A stretch of 64,000 nt of DNA from Roseivivax isoporae LMG 25204 (GCF_000521865.1 NZ_JAME01000019.1:1-64000); one strand, 5' to 3'; counted from the first letter of the stretch, positions 41,384 through 54,550 are shown. Numbers and translations are program-made. Notes: generated by a model not told the origin, from the sequence alone.

Positions 41384-44245
41384 TCAGAACACGAAATCGT
41401 CGGCATCGAGACGGGCGGCACCCGCCGCCGGGTCCCATGCCCGGTCGATGCGCAGCGTGTCGCCGTCGACCGACACGAAGGCGTGCCCGCGTGCATCGCC
41501 GGTCACCCGGAGCGCGGCCCAGGAAGTGTGCCAGCCCGACAGGTCGATGCGGTCGACCCCCTGCTCGAAATCGATGATCCGGTCGGTCGCACCGTCGCGC
41601 CCGAGAAAGACGAAGAGGTCGGCGCCCGCGTCCCCCCGCATCTGCTCGGCGCCTCCCGCGTCGACGATCACGTCCGCGCCGGCACGGCCGTCGCCGCGGA
41701 CGCCCGGCGCAAGATGCAGCGCGTCGTTGCCCGCCCCCCCAAGCACGCGCTCGATCCCGGCAAAGGTGTCGCCCCGCGCGATGCCGGTGCCGCCCGCCGC
41801 GTCCTGCATGTGGATCACGAGGTCCGCCGCCCCCTTGTACTGCACGAGATCGTAGCCCGCGCCGCCGTCGAAATGGTCGGCGCCCGCCGAGCCCACGAAG
41901 CGGTCGTTGCCCGCCCCGCCCGACATCCAGTCGTTGGTGGGCGACCCCGCGAGGCTGTCGTCGCCGGAGGTGCCCTCGCTCAGGACGTAGAAGACCGGGC
42001 CCGACCCGATCTCGCCGCCCGCGTCCTCGGGTTCGGGCGCGAGGCGGATGTCGCCGAAGCCGATCCGCGGTGCCGCGGCCGCCACGTCCCACATGTCCTG
42101 CAGGATCAGCCGGTCGCCGCCGAACGCCACCAGCAGGTCGTCGCCGCCCGTGCGCGAGAACACGACCTGCGCCTCGGCATGGATGCCCTGCGCGCTGAGG
42201 TCGAGCAGGTCCTCGCCCGGTTCGAAATCGGTGATGACGTCGATGGCGCCGCCATCGGACCAGAAGCTGAAGAAATCGCTGTCCGCGCCGCCGCTGATCG
42301 TGTCGGGACCGGCCCCGTCGCGGATGAAGTCGTCTCCGCCGAGCGCCTCGATCCGGTCGCCGGCCGCGCTGCGCGGCGTGCCGTTCCGGCCGACGAAGGC
42401 GAGGTCGATGTGGTCGTAGCCCTCCCTCCCGACGACATGGTTGCCGGTCAGCTCGGGGCTCTGCTCGGGCTCCGGCTGCGGCTCGGGCTCGGGTGCCGGT
42501 GCGGGCGCCGCCGGTTCGGGCGTCTCCGCAGCCGGCGGCGTCGGGTCCACCACCACCGGCGGGGTATCGGGCGCGCCGTCCTCGGTGTCGCGCGGATGGG
42601 CGTCTAGAAAGGCGCGCACCGCGTCGTGGCGCGCGGTCTCGTCGTCGAGATGGCGCAACGAGCCCCAGCTGCCCCATTTCGACGGGCCCGCAACCTCGAC
42701 GAAGCTGTTGAAGAGCGTGCCGCCCGCGGCGACCCAGCCCTCCAGCAGCTCCTCGTAGAGCGTGCCCATGCCGGCGCTGTAGTTCAGGTGCACGAAGAAG
42801 TCGGTGAGCGTGGCGTCGTTCACCGCGTCGCCCAAGGCGACCACGTGCGTGCCGCCCTCGTACATCACGAGGTCGAGCCCGTACCGCTCGGCGACCCGCG
42901 CATGGTAGGCGAAGGTTTCGAAGAGCTCGGCGAGGCTGCCAGAGGGATCGCCCGTCACCGACCCGTCGCGGAGCTCGCGGATGGCAAGGTCGGTCGCGAC
43001 GTCGAAGCGGTGCTCGGCCAGGTAGGCGTCGCGCGCGGCCCCGCTCAGCCCCTGCGCCCGGGCCGCGGCGGTGGCCGCCGCGGCGCTCTCCGCGATCCAG
43101 CCGCGGACGGCGTCGAGCTTCGCGCTGCCGAGCGGGCCGCCGAAATAGCCGGTGACCGCGTAGGCGTCGAACCGCGTGTGCGGCGCGGCGTGGCCCTGCG
43201 CCACGTAGGCCGGCGCCTCGAGCATCGAGGCCTCGAGCCCCGGCCAGCCGGTATGGGTGGCGATGGTCTTGACCAGCCGGTCGCCCTGGCCGGCGTAGAC
43301 CGCGTCGAGTATCGCGGCCATCTCGGAGGCGCGCGCGCCATATTCCTGCATCCAGCCGTCGCCCAGGTCCCGGCCGAAGCGCACCCGCGCATCGGCGGCG
43401 GAATCGCGCGCCTGCTCGAACATGAAGTTCCAGACCTCGTTCGAGAACTCGAAATGCGCCCGGAGGTCCGGATCGAGCGTGTCGCGCACATAGGTCGCGA
43501 AGGCGCGGATATAGGCGTCGTCGGCGTCGTGGGGGATGTTGAACCAGGGATCGGACCCGGTCTGGTTGGCGAGCGCCACCATCACCTCGACCGGCGCGCC
43601 GCGGCTGTAGGTGAAGGACGACGCGGTCGGGCGGTCCTCCCAGTGCGCGAGATCGGAATTGTTGGTCTGCATCCAGTCCATGAAGCGCAGCGCATGCGCG
43701 TCCTCGATCACCTCGAGCCAGCGCGGGTTGAAGATCGCGCCCGCGTCGTGGGCGGCTGCGTGGTCCTCCTTGACCAGCGCGATGTTGCGCAGGTGGTCGC
43801 CGGTGCCCGCGGGATCGGTCGCGGTGATGCGCACCGCCACGAGCCCGCTGCCCGTCGGCGTGTAGTCGAAGCGGATCTTGCCGTCGGACCGGGTGACATT
43901 GGTGCCGCCCAGGATGTCGATGCGGCCCGCGCCGTCATAGGTCAACCGGTAGCGGCCGGCCGTGTAGTCCGCGTCGGCCGGCATCTCGGTCAGCACGAAG
44001 GATTCGACCGCGACGATTCCCTGCGGCATCCGCGTCAGGTAGCCGTCGGCGTCGAGGAGCCCGCCGCGCTCCATCTGCTCGAAGCTCAACGCCCCCCAGG
44101 TCCCCGCGGAATGGCCGATCCATTCGCGCGCAGTCTTGAACAGGTTGAGGAACGGTTGCGCGGGGGACCAGTCGCTGATCCCGTTCAGTCCGAAGGCAAG
44201 GCCGGGACGGTCGGTGGTGGTCGGCACGGGGGGCGTCTCCTTCAT
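41384..44245 (-). CDS. RTX-type exported protein with glycoside-hydrolase-like N-terminal region
   Basis: 953 residues. Residues 1-545 form a catalytic-looking domain: LAFGLNGISDWSPAQPFLNLFKTAR at the start, NPRWLEVIEDAHALRFMDWMQTNN, AHFEFSNEVWNFMFEQA and MYEGGTHVV, reminiscent of TIM-barrel glycosidases (NEVWN as acid/base region). A Pro/Glu-rich linker runs from about 552 to 603. The C-terminal part has calcium-binding RTX-like nonapeptides (GGDDFIRDGAGPDTISGGADSD, GGAGNDRFVGSAGADHFDGGAGYD, near 775) and ends in an aliphatic/aromatic tail, as in type I secretion substrates. No N-terminal signal peptide. Likely released to degrade or bind polysaccharide; substrate unknown and no ABC exporter in view. 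Confidence 0.78.
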   Translation of the reverse strand: MKETPPVPTTTDRPGLAFGLNGISDWSPAQPFLNLFKTAREWIGHSAGTWGALSFEQMERGGLLDADGYLTRMPQGIVAVESFVLTEMPADADYTAGRYRLTYDGAGRIDILGGTNVTRSDGKIRFDYTPTGSGLVAVRITATDPAGTGDHLRNIALVKEDHAAAHDAGAIFNPRWLEVIEDAHALRFMDWMQTNNSDLAHWEDRPTASSFTYSRGAPVEVMVALANQTGSDPWFNIPHDADDAYIRAFATYVRDTLDPDLRAHFEFSNEVWNFMFEQARDSAADARVRFGRDLGDGWMQEYGARASEMAAILDAVYAGQGDRLVKTIATHTGWPGLEASMLEAPAYVAQGHAAPHTRFDAYAVTGYFGGPLGSAKLDAVRGWIAESAAAATAAARAQGLSGAARDAYLAEHRFDVATDLAIRELRDGSVTGDPSGSLAELFETFAYHARVAERYGLDLVMYEGGTHVVALGDAVNDATLTDFFVHLNYSAGMGTLYEELLEGWVAAGGTLFNSFVEVAGPSKWGSWGSLRHLDDETARHDAVRAFLDAHPRDTEDGAPDTPPVVVDPTPPAAETPEPAAPAPAPEPEPQPEPEQSPELTGNHVVGREGYDHIDLAFVGRNGTPRSAAGDRIEALGGDDFIRDGAGPDTISGGADSDFFSFWSDGGAIDVITDFEPGEDLLDLSAQGIHAEAQVVFSRTGGDDLLVAFGGDRLILQDMWDVAAAAPRIGFGDIRLAPEPEDAGGEIGSGPVFYVLSEGTSGDDSLAGSPTNDWMSGGAGNDRFVGSAGADHFDGGAGYDLVQYKGAADLVIHMQDAAGGTGIARGDTFAGIERVLGGAGNDALHLAPGVRGDGRAGADVIVDAGGAEQMRGDAGADLFVFLGRDGATDRIIDFEQGVDRIDLSGWHTSWAALRVTGDARGHAFVSVDGDTLRIDRAWDPAAGAARLDADDFVF

Positions 44246-44251
44246 GCGTGA

Positions 44252-47056
<2,805 letters not shown>

Positions 47057-47069
47057 CGGAGGCACCAGC

Positions 47070-47468
47070 ATGTCCGAGCTGCCCGAATATTACTTCCGGG
47101 TGCGCGACAACGGCGCGGCGGTCTTCCGGCTCGACCCCGAGAACCGCCAGCGGCGGATCGAGATGGAGCAGATCGCGGTCGTGAACGTCCGCAGCGGCGA
47201 GGTGAAGCCGCAGGGCCACCGGGCGCTGACCGACCGCGACCGCGCCGAGATCGACGCCTGGCTCGCGGAACGCCGCGCGCTCGTCGAGATGCGCGAGATG
47301 GACGACATCCTGCGCGCGGTCGACACGCTGAACCACACCGCGCACTGGGCGCAGGCGCGCGCGAGCGACGAACAGCTCGAGATGGTGACGGACGCGCTGC
47401 TCCTTGCCATGCACGACCTGCGCACGGTGCTTGTGCGCCGCAAGGCCGACCGGCTGACGCGGGACTGA
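47070..47468 (+). CDS. Conserved hypothetical protein after the aminotransferase gene
   Basis: 132 residues with ACGGAGG before the ATG. The sequence (YYFRVRDNGAAVFRLDPENRQRRIEM, then NVRSGEVKPQGHRALTDRDRAEID and a helical C-terminus) suggests a small soluble protein with a beta N-terminus and helical tail. I do not recognise a family; it looks conserved in character and is likely cotranscribed with the aminotransferase. It converges on the hydrolase gene. Confidence 0.7.
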   Translation: MSELPEYYFRVRDNGAAVFRLDPENRQRRIEMEQIAVVNVRSGEVKPQGHRALTDRDRAEIDAWLAERRALVEMREMDDILRAVDTLNHTAHWAQARASDEQLEMVTDALLLAMHDLRTVLVRRKADRLTRD

Positions 47469-47474
47469 CCGCCG

Positions 47475-48455
47475 TCAGAGCCCCCGCGCCCAGGTCACGA
47501 TGCGTTCGACCAGCGGCGCCGTCAGGCGCGGCGACAGGATGTCCCCGGCGATCACGTGCGCGTAGGGATCGTCGCCCTCCGCGGTCTCGACCCGCTCGAC
47601 CTCGACCGGCCCGCCCCAGGCGCCTGCCACGGCTTCGGTCGCGCGCGCGTCGACGACGCGGTCGTCGGGCGAGAACAGGAAGAGCGCCGGCACCGTGATG
47701 GCGGAATGGTCGAGCCCGCGCGCCACCGCGACGGACGCCGCCATGGGCAGCACCGACACCGTCGGGTAGCGCGTGGTCCAGTAGCGCGCCTGGGCCTCGT
47801 TCACGGGGGTGAAGCCACGCTCGCGCCCGGCGACGAGCGGTCCCCACCAGCGCACGCCGGGCCAGGTCAGGATCCGCGCGGCCTCGGCCTTCACGCGGTA
47901 ATTGGGCGAGATCAGCGCCATCCCCGCGACGTCCCGCCCCATGTCCGGATCGGCGGCGGCCAGGGTGGCGAGCGTCGCGCCGGTCGAGGTGGCGATCACC
48001 AGCACGCGCTCGCCCGTCGCGCGCCCGATCGCCAGCGCCTCGGCGGTGTCGTGCATCCAGTCGGCAAGGGCGGGCTCGGCCATGGCTGCGCCGGTCCGGC
48101 CGTGCCCGGCGAGCCGGGTGTAGAAGAGGTTCGCGCCGAGCGCCTCGGCCACGTGATCGGGCAGCGGGCGAACCTCCTCGGAGGTGGCGGAGAAGCCGTG
48201 CAGGTAGACCACCGACAGGGGTGTCCGCGCGCCGGGCGCGCCGGCCCAGACCATGCGTTTCCGGGTGCCGGGCACGATGTCGTCGAACGCGGCCTCTTCC
48301 TCCGCGAGATAGGCGTCGATGCCGGCCTCGAGGCGCGCGGCGTCGAAGCTCACGTCGACCTCGCGCGGCTCGCGGGGCGCCACGACCCAGAAGACCGCGA
48401 GGATTGCGGCCAGCGCCAGCAGCGCCCGCCCGGTCCATCGCAGGATCCCGCGCAT
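47475..48455 (-). CDS. Membrane-anchored alpha/beta hydrolase
   Basis: 326 residues. An N-terminal helix (ALLALAAILAVFWVVA) anchors a serine hydrolase fold with oxyanion region VVYLHGFSATSEE, a nucleophile elbow VIATSTGATLA, Asp in LFLFSPDDRVVD and a late His (DPYAHVIAG). Substrate not known; lipase/esterase activity is plausible. AGGAGG precedes the ATG at 48455. The next gene upstream on the same strand is another alpha/beta hydrolase. Confidence 0.83.
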   Translation of the reverse strand: MRGILRWTGRALLALAAILAVFWVVAPREPREVDVSFDAARLEAGIDAYLAEEEAAFDDIVPGTRKRMVWAGAPGARTPLSVVYLHGFSATSEEVRPLPDHVAEALGANLFYTRLAGHGRTGAAMAEPALADWMHDTAEALAIGRATGERVLVIATSTGATLATLAAADPDMGRDVAGMALISPNYRVKAEAARILTWPGVRWWGPLVAGRERGFTPVNEAQARYWTTRYPTVSVLPMAASVAVARGLDHSAITVPALFLFSPDDRVVDARATEAVAGAWGGPVEVERVETAEGDDPYAHVIAGDILSPRLTAPLVERIVTWARGL

Positions 48456-48489
48456 GCCACCCCTCCTCACCTCCGCCGCGCCCGACCGC

Positions 48490-49230
48490 TCATCCGCCGA
48501 CCTCGACCACCGCGCGCTCGATGAGCGACAGGCAGGCAGGGTCCGAGAAGCGGTGGTCGGCGCCCTTGACCAGCGTCAGGCGCACGTCGTCGCCCGCGAT
48601 CCGCTCGAGCAGGCGCAGCGGCACGTCGGGGGCGACCGCCTCGTCCTCGGTGCCCTGCATCAGCCGCACCGGGAACGGCATCGCAAGCGTGTCCCGCAGC
48701 ACGAGGTGACGCCGCCCGTCCTCGATCAGGCGGCGCGTGACGATGTAGGGCTCGCCGTAGCCGGACGGCAGCGCCACCTGCCCGTCCTCCTCGATGGTGC
48801 GGCGCTGCTCCGCGCTGAACCCCGCCCAGAAACTGTCCTCGGTGAAATCGGGCGCCGCGGCGATGCCGACGAAACCCGCCACGCGGGCGAGCCGCCGCGT
48901 CAGCAGGCAGCCGATCCAGCCGCCCATGGACGACCCGACCAGCACCACGGGGCCCGCGGTCGCATGCGCGATCACCGCCTGCGCGTCGTCCGCCCAGTCA
49001 CCGATGCAGCCCTCCTCGAACACGCCGCCCGAACGGCCATGGCCGGAATAGTCGAGCCGCAGGAACGCGCTCCCGCGCGCCCGCGCCCAGGCCTCGAGGT
49101 GAACCGCCTTCGTGCCCTCCATGTCCGACTTGTAGCCGGGCAGGAACACGGTGCAGGGGCCCCGCCCCTCGGTCAGCGCGTATGCGAGCCGCGTGCCCCG
49201 CGGTCCGTCCAGATAGGTGATCTCGCCCAT
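48490..49230 (-). CDS. Cytosolic alpha/beta hydrolase
   Basis: 246 residues. HG-type oxyanion segment (TVFLPGYKSDMEGTKA), Ser nucleophile in LVGSSMGGWIGC, Asp in LMQGTEDEAVA and His in KGADHRFSD. The short LDYSGHGRSGG helix region matches esterase/peptidase-like alpha/beta hydrolases. No signal or membrane segment. It lies 34 bases upstream of the anchored hydrolase gene on the same strand. Substrate unknown. Confidence 0.85.
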   Translation of the reverse strand: MGEITYLDGPRGTRLAYALTEGRGPCTVFLPGYKSDMEGTKAVHLEAWARARGSAFLRLDYSGHGRSGGVFEEGCIGDWADDAQAVIAHATAGPVVLVGSSMGGWIGCLLTRRLARVAGFVGIAAAPDFTEDSFWAGFSAEQRRTIEEDGQVALPSGYGEPYIVTRRLIEDGRRHLVLRDTLAMPFPVRLMQGTEDEAVAPDVPLRLLERIAGDDVRLTLVKGADHRFSDPACLSLIERAVVEVGG

Positions 49231-49310
49231 GTCCGCTCCCTGCCCGTTGCCGCGCGAGAGTGCCAAGGGCCGGCGCGGGTTTCCAGTCCCGACGCCGCGC
49301 GGCCGGGCCG

Positions 49311-50570
49311 TCAGCTGCGCTCCACCTCCCTGAGGCCGAAGGCGAGCGCCGCGCCCAGCGCCGACAGGACCGCGAAGCCCGACAGCGCCCAGAGCGCCCC
49401 CGCGACGCTGAGCGCACCGCCGAAGGCGCCCGCCGCGAGCAGGAGCACCCCGATCGAGGTGTTGGCGATGGCCGCGTAGGTCGAGCGCCGTTCCTTGGGC
49501 GCCATGTCGACCAGGTAGGTGCTGCGCGCCACCCGCACGCCCTGGTAGGCGATCTGCATCACGAAGAGGAGGAGCGGCGCGACGATCAGCCCCTCGGTCC
49601 AGCCCAGCGCGCCGGCCGCCACCGTCGCCGCCATGGAGGCCGCACCGGCGAGCCCGGCCAGGATCAGAACCTTGCGCGAGGACCGGTCGGACAGGCGCCC
49701 CCAGACGAAGGACGACACGAACGCCGCCGCGGCCGAGGCCAGCAGCAGCGCGCCCAGCTGCTGCAGCGCGCCGTCGCCGCCCGACAGGATCACCAGATAG
49801 GGTGGCGCGAGGGCGGTCGCCGTCAGCGCGCCGCGCGCGGCGATGAACCGGCGGAACTGCGGGTCCTCGCGCAGGGGCGTGAGGTCGATCGCGGCGCGTT
49901 CCTCGGGCTCGGACGGACGTTCCTCGAGCGTGGCGAAGATCAGCGCGGCGAGGATCCAGAGCGCCGCCGCGAGCGCGATCGCGGCGACGAGCGGCGCGCG
50001 GTCCTGCAGGAGCCCCGATACCAGCAGCCCCGCGAAGACCAGCACCGCCGCCGAGGACGCGCTGCCCGCGACGCCCTTCACGGCGCCGCGGCGGGTCTTG
50101 GCGACGGTCTTGCCGAGGATGTCCTTGTAGCTGACCGAACAGGCCGCGCGGGCAAGCGCCAGGACCGCGAGGCAGCCGCAGATGGCGAGCCCCGCCGCCC
50201 AGCCCTGCAGCGTCAGCGCCGAGAGCGCGATGCCCGCGGCGGCCACGCCCTGCAGCGCGCAGCCCGCGACCCAGACCCACTTGCGGATGCGCCGCGCCTC
50301 GACCACCCCCGAGAGAAGGATCTGCGGCAGGAGCGCGCCGGCCTCGCGGATCGGCACCAGCGCCGAGACGAGCACCGCCGGCGCGCCGAGCGCGTTCATG
50401 AGCCAGGCGAGCACGAGCTTGGGGTCGATCAGGCCGTCCGCGACCTTCTGCACCGACAGCGACACCATGTGCCGAAGGCCGTTGCGGGCCTCGCGGGCGC
50501 CCGCCTCCCCGTCGTCGTCGGTGACCGCGCCATAGATGCCGCGGACGTCCGCCTCGTGCGCGTCGCTCAT
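49311..50570 (-). CDS. Major facilitator superfamily transporter
   Basis: 419 residues with about twelve transmembrane helices, among them LVSALVPIREAGALLPQILLSG, GLAICGCLAVLALARAACS and LLLASAAAAFVSSFVWGRLSDRSSRKVLILAG, which contains the MFS loop motif (GRLSDRSSRK). A long cytoplasmic loop with charged residues joins the two halves (TLEERPSEPEERAAID). Substrate unknown. It is divergent from thrS. Confidence 0.85.
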   Translation of the reverse strand: MSDAHEADVRGIYGAVTDDDGEAGAREARNGLRHMVSLSVQKVADGLIDPKLVLAWLMNALGAPAVLVSALVPIREAGALLPQILLSGVVEARRIRKWVWVAGCALQGVAAAGIALSALTLQGWAAGLAICGCLAVLALARAACSVSYKDILGKTVAKTRRGAVKGVAGSASSAAVLVFAGLLVSGLLQDRAPLVAAIALAAALWILAALIFATLEERPSEPEERAAIDLTPLREDPQFRRFIAARGALTATALAPPYLVILSGGDGALQQLGALLLASAAAAFVSSFVWGRLSDRSSRKVLILAGLAGAASMAATVAAGALGWTEGLIVAPLLLFVMQIAYQGVRVARSTYLVDMAPKERRSTYAAIANTSIGVLLLAAGAFGGALSVAGALWALSGFAVLSALGAALAFGLREVERS

Positions 50571-50705
50571 GTCTGCCGTCCTCGCTGCCGTTCCGGTGGC
50601 TGGCCGCGCGCCTTGACACCGGGCGCGGCCCCCGTCAGATAGCGCGCAAGACATCACCCGCAACCGGGCGTTCCGTGGGCGCCGAACCGACGAGGAGCAA
50701 GGCCG

Positions 50706-52685
50706 ATGAGCCTCATTTCCCTGACCTTTCCCGATGGCAACCAGCGGCAGTACGAGACCGGCGTGACCCCTGCCGAGGTCGCGGAATCGATCTCGAAATC
50801 GCTGGCGAAGAAGGCGATCTCGGCGCAGGTCGACGACGCGCACTGGGACCTGCAATGGCCCATCACCGAGGATGCGCGCATCGCCATCAACACGCTGTCG
50901 GACGATGCCGCGGCGCTCGAGCTGATCCGCCACGATTTTGCCCACGTGATGGCGCGCGCGGTGCAGGAGATCTGGCCCGACACCAGGGTGACCATCGGTC
51001 CCGTGACCGACAAGGGCTGGTTCTACGACTTCGACCGGGCCGAACCGTTCACGCCGGAGGATCTCGGCGCCATCGAGGCCAAGATGAAGGAGATCGTGAA
51101 CGCGCGCGAGCCCGTGACCACCGAGGTCTGGGACCGCGATCGCGCGCGCGCCTTCTACGAGGAGCGCGGCGAGCCCTACAAGGTCGAGCTCGTGGACCGC
51201 ATCCCCGAGGGCGCGCCGATCCGCATGTACTGGCACGGCGACTGGCAGGATCTCTGCCGCGGCCCGCACCTGCAGCACACCGGCCAGCTGCCCGCCGATG
51301 CGTTCAAGCTGATGGGCGTCTCGGGCGCGCACTGGTTCGGCCAGACCGACCGGCCGATGCTGCAGCGCATCTCGGGCGTGGCCTTCCGAAATCGCGACGA
51401 CCTCAAGGCGCACCTGACCTTCCTCGAGGAGGCGGCGAAGCGCGACCACCGCAGGCTCGGCCGCGAGATGGACCTCTTCCACATGCAGGAAGAGGCGCCG
51501 GGCCAGGTGTTCTGGCATCCGAACGGCTGGACCGTCTACACCACGCTGCAGGATTACATGCGGCGCAAGCAGCGTGCCGGCGGCTACCGCGAGGTGAACA
51601 CCCCGCAGGTGGTCGACCGCAAGCTGTGGGAGGCGTCCGGGCACTGGGAGAAGTACCAGCACCACATGTTCCTGGTGGAGGTCGACGAGAGCCGCGACGG
51701 CGAGAACGACGACGCCGCCGCCCGGAACCGCGACCACACGCGCATCAACGCGCTCAAGCCCATGAACTGCCCGTGCCACGTGCAGATCTTCAACCACGGG
51801 CTCAAGTCCTACCGCGACCTGCCGCTGCGGCTGGCCGAGTTCGGCTCCTGCGCGCGGTTCGAGCCCTCGGGCGCGCTGCACGGCATCATGCGCGTGCGCG
51901 GCTTTACCCAGGACGACGCCCACATCTTCTGCACCGAGGACCAGATCCAGGAGGAATGCGCGCGGTTCATCGACTTCCTCGCCGGGGTCTACCGCGAGCT
52001 GGGCTTCCCGGATTTCGAGATCCGCTTCGCCACGCGGCCCGAAAAGCGCGTGGGCACCGAGGAAAGCTGGGACCATGTCGAGGGCGCGCTCGAGAACGCG
52101 ATCAAGGCGGTCGGGCGCGACTACGTGCTCGAACCCGGAGACGGCGCCTTCTACGGGCCGAAGCTCGACTTCTACCTGACCGACGCGATCGGCCGGGTCT
52201 GGCAGTGCGGCACGTTCCAGGTCGATCCGAACCTGCCCGAGCGGCTGGGCGCGGTCTACGTGGCCCCGGACGGCGACAAGAAGCGGCCCTACATGCTGCA
52301 CCGCGCCTGCCTCGGCTCGTTCGAGCGCTTCATCGGCATCCTGATCGAGGAACATGCCGGCCGCCTGCCCTTCTGGCTCGCGCCGCGGCAGGTGGTGGTC
52401 GCCTCGATCGTGTCCGAGGCCGACGCCTACGTGCAGGAGGTCGTGGCGGCGCTGCAGGCGGCGGGCGTGCGCGCCGAGGCGGACCTCCGGAACGAGAAGA
52501 TCAACTACAAGGTCCGCGAGCACTCGGTCGGCAAGGTGCCGGCGATCCTCGCGATCGGCCATCGCGAGGTCGAGGAACGCACCGTCACCCTGCGCCGGCT
52601 CGGCGAGAAGGCGACCGAGGTCGTCGCGCTCGACGAGGTGGTGGCAAGGCTCGGCCGCGAGGCGACGCCGCCCGACCTCCTCTAG
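50706..52685 (+). CDS. thrS: Threonyl-tRNA synthetase
   Basis: 659 residues, full length. Charges tRNA-Thr. Domains in order: TGS (1-65), editing domain with [10 protein letters not shown], class II catalytic core with zinc-binding Cys in [10 protein letters not shown], motif 2 ([26 protein letters not shown]) and motif 3 ([21 protein letters not shown]), then the anticodon-binding domain ending near [16 protein letters not shown] 135-base leader precedes it without a recognised switch. Confidence 0.97.
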   Translation: MSLISLTFPDGNQRQYETGVTPAEVAESISKSLAKKAISAQVDDAHWDLQWPITEDARIAINTLSDDAAALELIRHDFAHVMARAVQEIWPDTRVTIGPVTDKGWFYDFDRAEPFTPEDLGAIEAKMKEIVNAREPVTTEVWDRDRARAFYEERGEPYKVELVDRIPEGAPIRMYWHGDWQDLCRGPHLQHTGQLPADAFKLMGVSGAHWFGQTDRPMLQRISGVAFRNRDDLKAHLTFLEEAAKRDHRRLGREMDLFHMQEEAPGQVFWHPNGWTVYTTLQDYMRRKQRAGGYREVNTPQVVDRKLWEASGHWEKYQHHMFLVEVDESRDGENDDAAARNRDHTRINALKPMNCPCHVQIFNHGLKSYRDLPLRLAEFGSCARFEPSGALHGIMRVRGFTQDDAHIFCTEDQIQEECARFIDFLAGVYRELGFPDFEIRFATRPEKRVGTEESWDHVEGALENAIKAVGRDYVLEPGDGAFYGPKLDFYLTDAIGRVWQCGTFQVDPNLPERLGAVYVAPDGDKKRPYMLHRACLGSFERFIGILIEEHAGRLPFWLAPRQVVVASIVSEADAYVQEVVAALQAAGVRAEADLRNEKINYKVREHSVGKVPAILAIGHREVEERTVTLRRLGEKATEVVALDEVVARLGREATPPDLL

Positions 52686-52706
52686 GACGGCGGGCGGGCG
52701 CGGGCG

Positions 52707-53024
52707 TCAGTCCGCGCCGAGCGCCTGCCGCACCTGTGGCGTCCACCCGAGATACATGTCGTCCCCCGCAACGATCAGGGGCCGTTTCATCAGCGCGGGA
52801 TGCGCGGCGAGCAGCTCCTCGGGCGGCGCCGCGCGCTCGGCGTCGGACAGGCCGCGCCAGGTGGTGGAGCGCGTGTTCAAGAGCTCCGTCCCGAACCGGT
52901 CGAGTGCCGCGCGACGCACGTCGTCCGTCATGCCGTCCTCGCGCACGTCCACGAAGTCCGCGCCGGGCAGCGCCTTGCGTGCCTTGCGGCAGGTGTCGCA
53001 GGCCTTCAGGCCGTAGAGAATCAT
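52707..53024 (-). CDS. ArsC/Spx/YffB-family thioredoxin-fold protein
   Basis: 105 residues. The N-terminal CDTCRKARKAL holds a CxxC/C-x2-C motif in a thioredoxin fold, and the later NTRSTTWRGLS and MKRPLIVAGDDMYLGW match the ArsC/Spx group. True arsenate reductases and YffB-like proteins are hard to tell apart here; a redox or adaptor role is likely. Converges on thrS with 21 bases between. Confidence 0.85.
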   Translation of the reverse strand: MILYGLKACDTCRKARKALPGADFVDVREDGMTDDVRRAALDRFGTELLNTRSTTWRGLSDAERAAPPEELLAAHPALMKRPLIVAGDDMYLGWTPQVRQALGAD

Positions 53025-53264
53025 CCGGTATCACTCCCGTCCGCTGTTCGTCCGAGAAGGTGAATTATCGTGCAATCCTTCGGACCGCGACCGCGTTTCG
53101 CTTGCTTTTTGCATTGTCCATGCAATCCTTCCGCTGGCGACTCTCGCGTCTCGCTTCCGGACCGGCCCCGCTCCCGCGACCGTCTCCAGCGCCCTGACGC
53201 GGCAGTGGCACATCGGCCCGTCGCCGCGGGCTGCACTTGAGAGTACCGAAAGGAGACACGGGTC

Positions 53265-53471
53265 ATGCCGACGGGCACCGTGAAATGGTTCAATACCACG
53301 AAGGGCTACGGCTTCATTGCGCCGGAGGATGGCGGCAAGGATGTCTTCGTCCACATCTCGGCCGTGGAACGGTCCGGGATGACCGGCCTCGCGGACAACC
53401 AGAAGGTCAGTTACGAACTGCGCGAGGGCCGCGACGGCCGCAAGATGGCCTCCGACCTCAAGGCGCTCTGA
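53265..53471 (+). CDS. Cold-shock domain protein
   Basis: 68 residues, a single OB fold. RNP1 (KGYGFIA) and RNP2 (DVFVHISA) motifs that bind single-stranded nucleic acid are present. Acts as RNA chaperone. AAAGGAGA lies before the ATG. About 240 bases of leader (53025-53264) separate it from the divergent ArsC-like gene; long leaders are common in cold-shock genes and often fold with temperature, though no structure was worked out here. Confidence 0.95.
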   Translation: MPTGTVKWFNTTKGYGFIAPEDGGKDVFVHISAVERSGMTGLADNQKVSYELREGRDGRKMASDLKAL

Positions 53472-53609
53472 CCGCCGGACGCTGACCGCCGGGGTCGGTC
53501 CGGCACCGGCGGCGCCATCGGGAAACGCGATACGCGGCGGCAGACCACCCGAACCACGTCGCGCGGCGCGTTGCCCGCCGACGGGATCCGCGTGGGGTGG
53601 GTGACCCGG

Positions 53610-54533
53610 TCACGCCGTCTGCAGGCGCGTCGCCTCCTGCCGCGCGAGGCGGATCAGATCTGCGACGTACTGCTTCTGCACGTCGGTCTCGCGCGTCGCG
53701 GCATATAGCCTGCGCGTGATCCCGCGCTCGGTCAGCGGGCGGGTCACGTAGTCGGAATTGTACTTCACCTCGCGCACGACCCAGTCGGGCAGGACCGCGA
53801 CGCCGCGGTTCGACGCCACGAGAAGCAGGATCACCGCGGTCAGTTCCACCTGCCGCACGCTTGCCGGCTCGACCTTGGCCGGTGTCAGAAGCTGGCTGAA
53901 CACGTCGAGCCGCGAGCGTTCGACCGGGTAGGTGATGAGCGTCTGGCCGCGGAAATCCTCGGCCTCGACCCAGGGCTTCTGCGCGAGCGGATGCGACGAG
54001 GCCGCGACGAAGACCGGCGCGTAGTCGAAGAGCTCGGAGAACCGCACGCCGTTCAGATCCTCGGGGTCCGAGGACACGACGAGGTCCACCTCCTCCTTCA
54101 GGAGCGCGGGCAGCGCGTCGAAGGCGAGGCCGGGCCGGATGTCCACGTCGACGTCCGGCCAGAGCTTGCGGAACCCTTCGAGCACCGGGAACAGCCATTC
54201 GAAACAGGCGTGGCACTCGATCGCGATGTGCATGCGGCCCGACGATCCCTTGCGCAGGCCGTCGAACTCCGCCTGCAGCGCCTCGACCTGCGGCAGCACC
54301 TGTTCGGCCAGCCGCAGAAGACGCAGGCCCGCCGGCGACAGCTTCATCGGCTTCGAGCGGCGCACGAACAGTTCGACCCCCGCCTGGTCCTCGAGCCCCT
54401 TGATCTGGTGGGACATCGCGCTCTGCGTGATGTTGAGAAGATCCGCGGCACGCGCCACGCCGCCCGCCTCGTGGATCGCCTTGATGGTGCGCAGGTGGCG
54501 GAACTCGATGTGCATGACCGTGGTTTGGCTCAT
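53610..54533 (-). CDS. metR: LysR-family regulator MetR
   Basis: 307 residues. The N-terminal helix-turn-helix (RHLRTIKAIHEAGGVARAADLLNITQSAMSHQIKGLE) and the effector domain with ECHACFEWLFPVLEGFRKLWPDVDVDIRPG match MetR, which activates methionine genes with homocysteine as co-effector. Divergent from metF over 80 bases that contain a MetR-type site, which supports the name. An ATG six codons downstream (MHIEFRHL) is an equally possible start. Confidence 0.9.
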   Translation of the reverse strand: MSQTTVMHIEFRHLRTIKAIHEAGGVARAADLLNITQSAMSHQIKGLEDQAGVELFVRRSKPMKLSPAGLRLLRLAEQVLPQVEALQAEFDGLRKGSSGRMHIAIECHACFEWLFPVLEGFRKLWPDVDVDIRPGLAFDALPALLKEEVDLVVSSDPEDLNGVRFSELFDYAPVFVAASSHPLAQKPWVEAEDFRGQTLITYPVERSRLDVFSQLLTPAKVEPASVRQVELTAVILLLVASNRGVAVLPDWVVREVKYNSDYVTRPLTERGITRRLYAATRETDVQKQYVADLIRLARQEATRLQTA

Positions 54534-54550
54534 GTTGTTCTTGAGATTTA

